A DNA stretch of 64,000 bases from an uncultured Mucilaginibacter sp. (GTDB taxonomy: Bacteria; Bacteroidota; Bacteroidia; Sphingobacteriales; Sphingobacteriaceae). A program made the position numbers and the translations under genes. This document shows, piece by piece, positions 45,501 to 53,479 of the stretch. Where the stretch lies: positions 1 to 64,000 of the forward strand of contig CAJYJH010000041.1 of assembly GCA_913775265.1 (NCBI GenBank). The letters run 5' to 3'. How positions within the stretch are numbered: position 1 is the first letter of the stretch; every line of letters starts with the position of its first letter. A model generated the notes under the pieces. The model saw only the letters and a program-made list of their open reading frames with translations. It was not told the DNA's origin and ran no database searches.

Positions 45501-45949
45501 TATAGGATGGGCAGGTCGGCCACGTTAATGTCAGATATGTTAGGCTCTTTAAAATTATCGTCGTTTTGGGGTAAATCAGTTTTAGCTTTATCAACTGCAT
45601 CTTTCACCTCAACTTTAGCATCTTTAACATCTACGTTGGCATTAAACTCAGCCGTAATAATTGATACGTTCTGCACTGAATTTGACGTCACTTTCTTTAA
45701 CCCTTTAAGCGATTTCAACTGCTTTTCGAGCTGCCGGGTAACAAGGTTTTCGACGTTTTGAGGCGACTGGCCAATAAACTGCGTGGTGATGAAAATTTTA
45801 GGCACAGCAATGTCCGGAAAGTTTTCTTTCGGTAGGTTATTATAGCTGATAAGGCCCAGTACAGTAATCAAAAACATGAGTACGTACACCGCCGTTTTGT
45901 TATCAATGGCCCAGCTTGAGGGGCCAAATTCTTTCTTCAGATCTTTCAT
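42533..45949 (-). CDS. RND efflux transporter permease subunit (HAE1/AcrB-like)
   Basis: A 1138-aa RND pump. An N-terminal helix (VYVLMFLITVLGLISYNNLP) precedes the NFPDIAVPKIFI motif. Twelve membrane helices, two periplasmic loops and the charged relay GIVVDDAIVVIENTH in TM4 are present; the DD pair of AcrB-type drug exporters is kept, unlike the permease at 24.6 kb. A hydrophilic insert with His/Glu (about residues 525-545, MKPHVEGEHDHPKFD) lies between the halves. Third gene of the marR-linked operon tolC-adaptor-permease on this strand (gap to adaptor 43). Confidence 0.92.
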   Translation of the reverse strand: MKDLKKEFGPSSWAIDNKTAVYVLMFLITVLGLISYNNLPKENFPDIAVPKIFITTQFIGQSPQNVENLVTRQLEKQLKSLKGLKKVTSNSVQNVSIITAEFNANVDVKDAKVEVKDAVDKAKTDLPQNDDNFKEPNISDINVADLPILYINLSGDYDLKKLKEYADILKDEIESFKEISKVDEIGALTPEIQVNVDINKMSAAQLTFNDIIQAIGNENILASVGTVKTDGVRRSIDIKKDFKNADEVGEIFIRNPKGQAVYLRDIAEVKDSFLEQESYARLKTPESDKFKNVITLNVSKRAGENLIEASDKINALIKEKQKTVFPKGLNITVTGDQSDKTRVTLNDLINTIVIGFILVTVILMFFMGTTNAIFVALSVPLSCFIAFLVMPWIGFTLNMIVLFSFLLALGIVVDDAIVVIENTHRIFDNGRVPIKEAAKIAAGEVFLPVFSGTMTTLAPFVPLAFWNSIIGQFMFFLPITLIITLLASLVVAYIMNPVFAVDFMKPHVEGEHDHPKFDRKVKRTMIVMGIAAAISYLINIGIGNLVVFIMGLYLLNHFVLLKVIDRFQKNTWPRFQNWYAKWLERAVKRPVTVLLGTLGLFVLAIILNIVLGKTPEFFPSGDPNFAYVYITLPIGTDQAATNAVTKKIEQKVAQVVEPDKDIVSSIISNVTKSVTDPQDEDQGDYQNKGKVTVAFVEFGKRNGKDTKDILKNIRSAVQGYPGAQVSVAQESSGPPVQKDISIEIIGDDLDTLVKTGNRLKAYLAKQNIAGIENLVADVQSDKPEIVFDIDRSRANREGISSGQITQNLVTGILGWKAADFRNTKEDDYQIKVRAAEQQRGSIDDIRNMKITYRDMATGGAIRQVPISAFSDIRYTNTYSNIKRKQQRRVLTLGSNVIKPYNANEVNASILQAIRNFKKPDNVIIRQGGGQEDQMEAVTFLGGALLTSFGLILIILMIQFNSIGKTLIIISEIFFSIIGVLLGVSIFGMTMAIVMTGVGIIALAGVVVRNGILLVEFTDLLIEQGANPHDAVVEAGHTRMTPVLLTATAAILGLIPLAVGFNIDFVGLFTHFEPHIHFGGDNVAFWGPLAWTMIFGLGFATIITLIVVPCMYLIRVRLKERFFVKKPKTIKHAELDATH

Positions 45950-45992
45950 AATGAATTACAGATCAGTATGTTTTAAAATTAATTGACCCGGG

Positions 45993-47087
45993 TTAAGATA
46001 CTTTAATCTTGTCGCCGTCTTCAATATCAGAGGCACCTTCAATCACCAGTTGGTCGCCGGCTTTAATGCCCGACAGTACTTCGGTCTGCCCGGCGTAGGT
46101 TTTGCCGGTTTTGATAACCACTTTTTTAGCCGTTCCGCCGTTGTTAATATAAACATAGTCGCCCTCTTCCGACCGTTGGATGGCTTTCACCGGGATAACA
46201 ATGGCATCAGATTTTGAATAGTCGGCAATTTTTAAAATGGCAGTCATATTTGGTCTTAACGTGTTGCGAACGGGCAATTTAACTTCAACCGCAAAACTGC
46301 GCGAGGTAGGGTCAATGGCCTTAGCTGCAAAGCTGATGCGCGTAGTTAATGAGTCGTTGGCATCGGGAACCAGTACCTTAACGGTGTTACCGGTATTTAC
46401 ACTTCCGGCGTAGGATTCGGGTACGTCGGCTTTGACTTTTAAATGATCGGCATTGACAATGCGTATGCCCGTTGTACCTGGTTGCGCAACCTGCCCAAGC
46501 TTCAATTCCATTTGATCGATAGTTCCGCTAATAGGAGACACGATGCGGTACAAGTTAGCTTGCTGACGTAGGGCTGCTACTTGCTTTTCAGCAGTTTGTA
46601 ACGCGGTTTGTGCTTGTAAAAACTGTACTTCGGTGCCAATTTTCTGATCCCATAAGTTTTTTTGACGCTGAAATAAAGTACGGCCTAACGATGCTTGCGC
46701 TTCGGCTTGGGCAATGTTTTGCTTCAGCACCGCATTGTCCAATTGTACTAATAGCTGCCCACGTTTTACATGCTGGCCTACCTTTGCGTAAATAGCCGTA
46801 ATAGTACCCGGCGACTGCGGATAAGCCGTAACGTTATCCTCCGCGTCGATCTTGCCTTGTAACTGCACGTAATTGGCAAAGTTGGTGGGTTTAATTTCCA
46901 TCACGCTCACGTCAGTAGTTTTGCCGCTATCTGCTTTAGACCCCACCTGGGCTTCAAGAGAAGTTACTTTGGCGTTCAGTTCGGCTTGTTGCTTTTTAAG
47001 CTCGGCGAGTTCGGCGGTTTTGTCTTTAGGTTTATTGCTGCAGGCAGCTAAAACAGCTAACGCAGGTATGTATATCAATTTTTTCAT
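45993..47087 (-). CDS. RND efflux periplasmic adaptor
   Basis: A 364-aa HlyD/AcrA-like adaptor with lipoprotein signal (ALAVLAACSNK, cysteine C16). A predicted N-terminal coiled coil (ELAELKKQQAELNAKVTSLEAQV) is followed by a lipoyl half (VQLQGKIDAEDNVTAYPQSPG), short helical hairpin, second lipoyl half (IVSPISGTIDQMELKLGQ), and beta-barrel/membrane-proximal domains. Middle gene of the operon, 27 bases after tolC. Confidence 0.92.
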   Translation of the reverse strand: MKKLIYIPALAVLAACSNKPKDKTAELAELKKQQAELNAKVTSLEAQVGSKADSGKTTDVSVMEIKPTNFANYVQLQGKIDAEDNVTAYPQSPGTITAIYAKVGQHVKRGQLLVQLDNAVLKQNIAQAEAQASLGRTLFQRQKNLWDQKIGTEVQFLQAQTALQTAEKQVAALRQQANLYRIVSPISGTIDQMELKLGQVAQPGTTGIRIVNADHLKVKADVPESYAGSVNTGNTVKVLVPDANDSLTTRISFAAKAIDPTSRSFAVEVKLPVRNTLRPNMTAILKIADYSKSDAIVIPVKAIQRSEEGDYVYINNGGTAKKVVIKTGKTYAGQTEVLSGIKAGDQLVIEGASDIEDGDKIKVS

Positions 47088-47113
47088 ATGGTTATTTCGT
47101 TAAGGTTTGGTGA

Positions 47114-48487
47114 TTATTGAATGCGTCCGTAAGCTTTGTCCAGTTCTACTTTACTTACCAAAGCATCGTACAAGCCCTGTATATATTTATTGTCAGCGTC
47201 TTCTAAAGCGGTTTGGGCCTGGGTGACTTCAATACTGGAGCCTACGCCTTGCTGGTATTTAATTTTAGAAACCCGAAGGACTTCGCGAGCCAGATCCTGG
47301 TTGCGCCGCTGGCTATTCAAAGTTTGCAAGCCGTTAAAAAATACCACCCTTGCACGGCTGGCCTGCAAGTTTAAGGCATCTTTTAACCGGTACAAATCGT
47401 TTTGCGATTTTTGCAGGGTGATTTGTGTTTGTCTTAATTGATTTATCCGTTGGCCACCGCTAAAAATAGGAACGTTAAGGCGTAAACCGATGTAACTAGC
47501 CGGGAACGTATTATTATATAAATTAGCAAAGCCGTTGTTTTGAAAGGCAGATGTATAGTTGCCAAATGCTGATAATGATGGTAGAAACAAAGCCTTTCTT
47601 CTTTTTACGTCGTACCCGTTTAGCTTTACCTGAGTTTCAAATAAGTTGTATTCCACACGGTTTTTATAAAAGGTAGTGTCGGTGTTCAGGTCGGCAGTGT
47701 TCTCATTTAATTTAACGTCTGCCAGTTTATCTTTAAGAGACAAGTTTTCGCCAATAGGCATACCCATCTGGAATTTAAGCAACTGGTAATTTAAAGCCAG
47801 TAACCTAATCACGTTTTCGCGCTGAGTTTGTAAGGCGTTATATTGGTAGGCTAGGCGGTCAACATCAATTTTTTCTACAAAGCCCTGTTTATTTTGAGCG
47901 GTCGTTTGGTCTAACTGTTGCTTAAGCTGAGCTAAATTGGCATCAAGCAGCTTAATTTGTTCGTTGCTTACCAATACCTGGTAGTATGCCTTAGTTACGT
48001 TTACATTAGCATCAATTTTACTGCGCGAATAGTTGCGTTTAGATAATTCGCGGTATGTATTTCTGGCTTGCAAGCCAACCAGGTAGCTACCGTCAAAAAT
48101 AATCTGGTTAACATCGAGCGTTAAATTAGATTGGTATTTTACGCCAAACTTAACCGGTATAAAGGTGCCGGGTGGGGCGGGAGTAGCGCCCGGAGCTGTC
48201 GGGAAAGCATCGGCCGGCAACAAAGTTGTTGGTATTTTTAAATAATCCTGAAATAATGCCCCTGCGTTAATTTGAGGTAATCCACCCCCAATAATTTCTT
48301 TGATGCGGTATTCGGTGCTTTTTACATCTAAGGCCGCGTTAATTACGGTGTCCTGATGTTCGTAAGCGTAGTTAATACAATCTTGTAGGGTAAAGCTATA
48401 AGTTTGATTGCCGGGCGGTACTAATTGCGCCTTCCCTTCCAAATAGAAGAGGCAGAGCAGGCAGAGTATAATCAAGTAGTGTTTCAT
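47114..48487 (-). CDS. TolC-family outer-membrane efflux protein
   Basis: A 457-aa OEP-family channel with signal peptide (LIILCLLCLFYLEGKAQ). Two long helical repeats are visible, and the conserved QAQTALEDADNKYIQGLYDAL segment near the C-terminus. It is the first structural gene of the second RND operon. A MarR-type operator palindrome lies 74 bases upstream, between this gene and marR. On the minus strand a one-mismatch -7 box (TACCTTTA at 48508-48515) is suitably placed. Confidence 0.9.
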   Translation of the reverse strand: MKHYLIILCLLCLFYLEGKAQLVPPGNQTYSFTLQDCINYAYEHQDTVINAALDVKSTEYRIKEIIGGGLPQINAGALFQDYLKIPTTLLPADAFPTAPGATPAPPGTFIPVKFGVKYQSNLTLDVNQIIFDGSYLVGLQARNTYRELSKRNYSRSKIDANVNVTKAYYQVLVSNEQIKLLDANLAQLKQQLDQTTAQNKQGFVEKIDVDRLAYQYNALQTQRENVIRLLALNYQLLKFQMGMPIGENLSLKDKLADVKLNENTADLNTDTTFYKNRVEYNLFETQVKLNGYDVKRRKALFLPSLSAFGNYTSAFQNNGFANLYNNTFPASYIGLRLNVPIFSGGQRINQLRQTQITLQKSQNDLYRLKDALNLQASRARVVFFNGLQTLNSQRRNQDLAREVLRVSKIKYQQGVGSSIEVTQAQTALEDADNKYIQGLYDALVSKVELDKAYGRIQ

Positions 48488-48560
48488 GATTGCTGTTGCA
48501 GCAGTGTTAAAGGTAATAGGTATGGTTAATAAAATTGACTTAAAGTATATGTTTAAACAT

Positions 48561-48574
48561 GTTGATGTGTCAAC
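48561..48574. promoter_or_regulatory. MarR-type operator upstream of the RND operon
   Basis: GTTGA-TGTG-TCAAC: same arms and spacing as the palindrome upstream of marR at 49055. Confidence 0.65.
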
Positions 48575-48586
48575 TAATTGTTAAGC

Positions 48587-49018
48587 TTATGCTATTGCTT
48601 GAAGATGAGTAGAACATTTTTCCAAAAGCTCGGTCAGTATCAATTTTTCGGCTACCGAAAGATTGGTGAACATCTGGTTGTCGATGGCATCTGCCTCACC
48701 GGCTATTTTTTTGGCAAGGTCGGCTCCGGTTTCAGTAATGCTTATTAATTTCTTTCTTTTATCAGTACTATCAGCCTCTACTTGTAAAAAACCTGAATTC
48801 TCTAATGATGCTATTGTTCTAAGTACGGATGACTTATCACGGGCAATTTCATCAGCAATATCCTGTTGCGACACAGGGCCATGATAATAAGCTACCATCA
48901 ACACCGGTATTTGCTCAAACTGAATATTCACTCCATCTTTAGAAAATAACTTGTTGGCTTTGTTACAAATTATTTTGTGAATGTTGAAGATTTTAAACAA
49001 CAACAAGTCTTTATTCAT
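48587..49018 (-). CDS. MarR-family transcriptional regulator
   Basis: A 143-aa winged-helix repressor: helical dimerisation ends flank the DNA-binding core QQDIADEIARDKSSVLRTIASLENSGFL, with a wing around STDKRKKLISITETG. It sits immediately before the RND operon on the same strand, and near-identical palindromes lie both before marR and before tolC. Together these support repression of the pump and autoregulation, probably relieved by a small toxic ligand. The ATG at 49018 is preferred over the one at 49033, which adds a Cys-containing five-residue tail. Confidence 0.88.
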   Translation of the reverse strand: MNKDLLLFKIFNIHKIICNKANKLFSKDGVNIQFEQIPVLMVAYYHGPVSQQDIADEIARDKSSVLRTIASLENSGFLQVEADSTDKRKKLISITETGADLAKKIAGEADAIDNQMFTNLSVAEKLILTELLEKCSTHLQAIA

Positions 49019-49054
49019 GCTACATCTTTCCACACTGTAAAACTAAATAATAAA

Positions 49055-49068
49055 GTTGATATGTCAAC
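49055..49068. promoter_or_regulatory. MarR-type operator upstream of marR
   Basis: GTTGA-TATG-TCAAC; the palindrome extends by one further pair (49054-49069). It lies 37 bases before the marR start and 101 bases before the divergent M28 peptidase gene. Confidence 0.65.
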
Positions 49069-49169
49069 TATATTTTGTGATGCGTTGTAAAAAATTAATG
49101 ATGAAAGCCGATGAGAGGCTTTATTAAATATAAATAGATAATTTTAGCATTTCTCGTAATGATTATCTC

Positions 49170-50810
49170 ATGAAAGCAACGAATTACCTGCTTGTGGCCG
49201 GTTTAACCCTTGGTTTTGCTATAAATATTGCCCAGGCACAAAAAGCTGTGGTTAGCAAAGATGCGGCTCAGGCCATGGAGCAGGCCAGCGCGGCCCAATT
49301 GAAAGCAGACATTGCTTATTTGGCCGATGATAAATTAAAAGGCAGGCAACCGGGTACCGAAGGTTACCAAATGGCCGCCGATTATGTAATTAGCCGGATG
49401 AAAGCGTATGGTGTGCAACCCGCAGGAGAGTCAGGCAGTTGGCTGCAACAAGTAAAGCTGCGTAAGGCGTTTGTAGGCCCTGCCCCGGAAGTGATTCTGA
49501 CCAAGGGAACATCCGGTAGTATTTTAGCTTACGGCAAAGATGTAACTGTAACACCTAACCCGGCCGAAACTGCATGTAATGTGAATGTACCGGTTGTTTT
49601 TGTAGGTTGCGGTATTACTAACGCCGAGCAAAATTATGATGACTATAAAGGTATTGACGTAAAAGGCAAGGCGGTTCTGATTTTCAGGGGCGCACCTAAA
49701 AGTTTTCCGTCGTCAGTCGCATCGCATAGTATGGACATGGTGACACTACAAAAAAACGCAGCGGCGCACGGAGCTGTAGCTGTGTTATTCGCATCGTCTG
49801 ATAGCACGCGCCGCATGGTTAATAATACCGGCCGCCCGTCATATAGTGTGTTGGACGGTCAGGGTAAGGTAGCGGTGTCGGGTAGTTTTTATTCTACACA
49901 AATTAAAATGGTGGCCAATCTGAGCTATGCCGTGTCTAAGCAGTTATTACAGGGTGGCGGTAAAGAAATTGCGGTTACCGTAGCTGCGCTGAAAAACGGA
50001 TCTGTACAATCAGCCGATTTAGGTTATACTCTAAAGGGCAAATATACCAGCACCTGGCAGGATGTAAATAGCTTTAACGTGGTAGGTAAAGTTATGGGTA
50101 GCGATGCGAAATTGAGAAACGAATACGTAGTACACAGCGCCCACCTGGACCACTTGGGTATTGGTCGCCCGGTTGAAGGTGACTCACTTTACAACGGCGC
50201 GCACGACAATGCTTCTGGTGTGGCCAGTATGCTACAGATTGCCAACATCTATTCGCATGTTAAAGTGAAGCCAAAGCGTTCCGTTTTATTTGTCGCCGTA
50301 ACAGGCGAAGAGTTAGGAGAGTTAGGTTCGGGCTACTTTGCGCTGCGTCCAACTGTGCCTGTTAAAAATATAGTGGCTGATGTTAACACAGACATGCCAA
50401 CGATTATTGCCCCATTGCTCTCGGTTACCGCTTTAGGGGCCGAACATTCGTCGCTGGCAAAAGTGGTGGACGAAGCTGCTGCTTACATGGATTTAACGGT
50501 TGAACCCGATCCGGAGCCCAAGGAAAACCGTTTTGTGCGTAGCGATCAGTATAGCTTTGTAAAACAAGGTATACCTGCGCTACATATTAAATACGGTAGC
50601 CGCACACCCAATGGTAAAAATAATCTGAACGAAACGGTTGCTTTATGGCGTGCTAAGTACTACCATAAACCGCAGGACGATATTAACGGCATGTTTGATT
50701 TTGATGCCGGTGCCAAATACGCCAGGCTGAATTTTTTAATTGGTTACCTGGTGGCCAACAACCCAGTACGCCCCGAATGGAACAAAGGCGATATTTTTGC
50801 AACTCAATAG
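49170..50810 (+). CDS. M28-family metallopeptidase with PA domain
   Basis: A 546-aa secreted aminopeptidase-like enzyme with signal peptide ending AQAQ (about residue 23). A PA (protease-associated) domain lies within about 130-280. The catalytic M28 region has zinc ligands and catalytic residues in HSAHLDHLG, GAHDNASGVA and TGEELGELGSG, with SDQYSFVKQGIPALHI near the C-terminal ligand site. All expected residues appear present. It probably hydrolyses peptides in the periplasm or outside. The gene diverges from marR and shares its operator-containing region. Confidence 0.85.
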   Translation: MKATNYLLVAGLTLGFAINIAQAQKAVVSKDAAQAMEQASAAQLKADIAYLADDKLKGRQPGTEGYQMAADYVISRMKAYGVQPAGESGSWLQQVKLRKAFVGPAPEVILTKGTSGSILAYGKDVTVTPNPAETACNVNVPVVFVGCGITNAEQNYDDYKGIDVKGKAVLIFRGAPKSFPSSVASHSMDMVTLQKNAAAHGAVAVLFASSDSTRRMVNNTGRPSYSVLDGQGKVAVSGSFYSTQIKMVANLSYAVSKQLLQGGGKEIAVTVAALKNGSVQSADLGYTLKGKYTSTWQDVNSFNVVGKVMGSDAKLRNEYVVHSAHLDHLGIGRPVEGDSLYNGAHDNASGVASMLQIANIYSHVKVKPKRSVLFVAVTGEELGELGSGYFALRPTVPVKNIVADVNTDMPTIIAPLLSVTALGAEHSSLAKVVDEAAAYMDLTVEPDPEPKENRFVRSDQYSFVKQGIPALHIKYGSRTPNGKNNLNETVALWRAKYYHKPQDDINGMFDFDAGAKYARLNFLIGYLVANNPVRPEWNKGDIFATQ

Positions 50811-50827
50811 TAAAGACTTTAATAAGC

Positions 50828-50862
50828 AAAAATGCCACCCGATAGTCCGGGTGGCATTTTTT
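50828..50862. terminator. Bidirectional terminator
   Basis: Perfect 14-base stem AAAAATGCCACCCG / CGGGTGGCATTTTT, 6-base loop, between the convergent peptidase and MFS genes. Confidence 0.9.
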
Positions 50863-50863
50863 G

Positions 50864-52375
50864 TTAAGCTATGTTTTTTAACACCTCGCGTTGTTGCTTG
50901 CGGTGCCGCACCATTTTAATTACTTTGCGTTTAACGGTAGCCCGAGGATTATAAATGCCATTGGTAACCTCGCGCCCTAGATTTGAACGCAACGTTTTAC
51001 GGAAGCTAACGTGCATGTGGTTGACCACCTTCTCGCGTTCCACTTCGCCTTCTTCTTTAATCTTACCCAAGTAGCGTAATGAAGTCAACGCCAGCAGACC
51101 TCCGATGATGAAAAAGTAATTCCAGCCTTGCAGGTTAATGAGTGTGATGTTGCTTACATCGCCCGCCGCATTAAATTGCATGTTCCAGCTAAATGGGTGC
51201 GTAGCAAAATAATCTGCCATCAAGCCGCCAAGCATAGGCGCAATGGTAGAAAAGAAAGCTACGAACATATTTTTAGTCGAGATATAAACGATGGCCTCCT
51301 GCTTAGGTGCCAGTTTAAAGCCAATATTACTCAAAGCTAAATTAATGCCTGCTGTAGCTGCTCCGCTAATAATATGTATAGCTGCCAGTATAATTACTGC
51401 TATTAATTTCGAAGCCGGCATGCCAACAAAAGCAAATGCCAGTATACAGGCAATGTACAAGGGTGCACAAATGCTGATAAGCGTTTTGTTGCTAAACCAG
51501 TCTGAGTAATTACCCCAAATTTTCAAAGACAATATACCGCTGATTTGCCCTAAAATGCCCAGTCCAATAATGTAAGACAATGGTAATCCTATCGTTTTCA
51601 GCATAAACACCGAAAAGAAGGGCGTAGCCAAGTTCAGCGCAAACGCCCAAAATGAGTTGAAGATAAGCAGATTTTTAAAGTTCTTGTTTTTGAGTGGCTT
51701 ACCAAATAGGGTAAGCAACTTATCATCCATCGGCAATGATTGCGGTTCGGGTGTGCGCAATAAAAACGTTACGCTGGCCATGCCCAACATACCGCCAATT
51801 AAAAACAGCATATGGTAGGTGATAATTTCCTGTTGCGGGTAATGCAATTTTACGTAGTCTATTCCAAAGGCGGTGGCCAAACTCAAGGTTACATTTAATA
51901 CCTGCGCAATACGGCTGCGGCGCGAAAAGAAACTGCCTAGTTGCGTGCCGGGCACTAAATCCTTAATCCATGAATTCCAACTGGCGCCTGCAATGTCGCC
52001 GAATACATGCTGAAAGAATAGCATGAGCAGCAAAACCTGTATACTGGTGCCGCGGGTAAATACTAAAGGTATAATGCCAATAGCTAATATGGGCAGCCGG
52101 GCTAAAAAGTTAAATAGCGCTGTGATGGCTCTGCGATTATTAAACCGCCTAACCATCCAGATAGAAAAAAGTTGAAAAACCGTAGTGAACGTAGGCAGGG
52201 CAGCAAATAAACCCAACTGAAAGTTGGTGGCGCCCATATTAACCGCCATGGCCGTTAAAAAAGTGCCGCTGGTAAATACCACCATTGCTTCGGAGGTCAT
52301 GCCGTCGGCCATCACCAGATTTAAGCCTTTCTTAACCTGGTTATCTGTTAAAAATGCAGAAGGACGTAAATTCAT
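50864..52375 (-). CDS. MFS transporter
   Basis: A 503-aa major facilitator transporter with about 12 membrane helices. The N-terminal cytoplasmic segment (MNLRPSAFLTDNQVKKGLNLVMADGMTSEAM) and a basic C-terminal tail of about 60 residues are longer than typical. The helix 2-3 loop has a weak MFS motif A (WMVRRFNNRRAI). Substrate is not inferable; sugar-type and drug-type MFS motifs are not clear. A palindrome and a -7 box lie upstream. Confidence 0.82.
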   Translation of the reverse strand: MNLRPSAFLTDNQVKKGLNLVMADGMTSEAMVVFTSGTFLTAMAVNMGATNFQLGLFAALPTFTTVFQLFSIWMVRRFNNRRAITALFNFLARLPILAIGIIPLVFTRGTSIQVLLLMLFFQHVFGDIAGASWNSWIKDLVPGTQLGSFFSRRSRIAQVLNVTLSLATAFGIDYVKLHYPQQEIITYHMLFLIGGMLGMASVTFLLRTPEPQSLPMDDKLLTLFGKPLKNKNFKNLLIFNSFWAFALNLATPFFSVFMLKTIGLPLSYIIGLGILGQISGILSLKIWGNYSDWFSNKTLISICAPLYIACILAFAFVGMPASKLIAVIILAAIHIISGAATAGINLALSNIGFKLAPKQEAIVYISTKNMFVAFFSTIAPMLGGLMADYFATHPFSWNMQFNAAGDVSNITLINLQGWNYFFIIGGLLALTSLRYLGKIKEEGEVEREKVVNHMHVSFRKTLRSNLGREVTNGIYNPRATVKRKVIKMVRHRKQQREVLKNIA

Positions 52376-52446
52376 TTAAAAAAAGCGCCACATACTCAAA
52401 GCGCTCAGTTGAGTTTAATCAATTAATATAGTTTAACTAGGGGTTG

Positions 52447-52454
52447 CAAATTTA
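52447..52454 (-). promoter_or_regulatory. -7 promoter box of the MFS gene
   Basis: On the minus strand TAAATTTG matches TAnnTTTG; leader of about 65 bases. Confidence 0.45.
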
Positions 52455-52472
52455 CAGGTTTTACCAACTGTT

Positions 52473-52490
52473 GTGATAAAAATTTATCAC
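52473..52490. promoter_or_regulatory. Inverted repeat upstream of the MFS promoter
   Basis: GTGATAAA-AA-TTTATCAC has perfect 8-base arms and lies 18 bases upstream of the MFS -7 box, over the -33 region. Candidate operator. Confidence 0.45.
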
Positions 52491-52698
52491 TGAGTTTATA
52501 TGGTTTTCTACGTTGTTAAATGGTGTAGAGTTACAATGTGGATTATCTTTTTGTAAGTGATGTAATAACTAAAAAATATAATAATGCACAGCGATGACTA
52601 AACGGGGCAATCAACCCGTCAATGCAGATATAAAGCGAATAAATTAAGTGTTAGTGTATTTCTAAAACATTATTTGTAATCATTCATGATTATATGTT

Positions 52699-52706
52699 TA
52701 GCTTTG
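52699..52706 (+). promoter_or_regulatory. -7 promoter box of the ThuA-domain gene
   Basis: TAGCTTTG, full match, 21 bases before the ATG; a TTTG element lies 22 bases upstream (52673-52676). Confidence 0.6.
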
Positions 52707-52717
52707 GTTATAACCAA
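52704..52717. promoter_or_regulatory. Palindrome over the ThuA-gene transcription start
   Basis: TTGGTTATAACCAA is a perfect 14-base palindrome that overlaps the -7 box. A near-identical arrangement precedes the dienelactone hydrolase gene (57941-57958, minus strand). Confidence 0.5.
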
Positions 52718-52727
52718 GGTCTGAATT

Positions 52728-53450
52728 ATGTCTTTATCTCAAAAACTGTTGCTGGCTTTTTTGTTATGCAGCAACTGCTTATTGGCAAAGCCTAAAGTTT
52801 TAATATTTTGTAAAACGGCCGGCTTTCATCATCAATCTATAGGAGCAGGCATCAAGGCCATTAGACTGCTTGGCGAGCAGAATAAATTTGAAGCCGATAC
52901 TACTACCGATGCCACTAAGTTTACCTACAAAAATTTAAAGCGCTATGCGGCGGTTATATTTTTAAATACTACGGGCGATGTGCTTAACGACGCACAGCAA
53001 GCGGAGTTTCAAAAATATATACGATCGGGTAAAGGTTATGTAGGAGTACATGCCGCTACAGATACGGAGTACGACTGGCCATGGTATGGAGAACTTTCAG
53101 GCGCTTACTTTGGCAGCCATCCTAAAATACAGCAGGCTGTACTAAAGGTAAATGGATTACCTAATGATTTTACCAAAAACCTGCCCGCCCAATGGACTAA
53201 GACGGACGAGTGGTATAACTTTAAATGGATATCAAACAAAACACGCGTAGTGCTTACGCTTGATGAGAACAGTTATACCGGTGGTAAAAACGGACCCATG
53301 CATCCTATGAGTTGGTATCATGAGTTTGATGGTGGCAGAGCATTTACTACCGCTTTAGGCCATACCGACGAGTCTTACACTGATCAACTGTTTTTACAGC
53401 ACCTTTTAGCAGGTATCAATTACGCTATGGGGCGTAAAGTAGATCTGTAA
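52728..53450 (+). CDS. ThuA-domain protein (class I glutamine amidotransferase-like)
   Basis: A 240-aa exported protein with a signal peptide ending LLAK (about residue 21). The ThuA/trehalose-utilisation domain shows FCKTAGFHHQSIGAG, the flavodoxin-like core VIFLNTTGD, GYVGVHAATDTEYDWPWYG, and HPMSWYHEFDGGRAFTTALGHT. The catalytic cysteine of true amidotransferases is not evident. Members are often in sugar catabolism loci (keto-sugar metabolism); function is poorly defined. It is convergent with the pectate lyase gene. Confidence 0.85.
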   Translation: MSLSQKLLLAFLLCSNCLLAKPKVLIFCKTAGFHHQSIGAGIKAIRLLGEQNKFEADTTTDATKFTYKNLKRYAAVIFLNTTGDVLNDAQQAEFQKYIRSGKGYVGVHAATDTEYDWPWYGELSGAYFGSHPKIQQAVLKVNGLPNDFTKNLPAQWTKTDEWYNFKWISNKTRVVLTLDENSYTGGKNGPMHPMSWYHEFDGGRAFTTALGHTDESYTDQLFLQHLLAGINYAMGRKVDL

Positions 53451-53479
53451 AATATGCTAATTTAATAATCCGAATCAAG

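Larger units (their letters stand above)
52376..52727. other. Divergent regulatory gap between MFS and ThuA genes
   Basis: AT-rich; holds both promoter regions and two palindromes (52473-52490 and 52704-52717). No coding frame with protein-like composition was seen. Confidence 0.6.
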
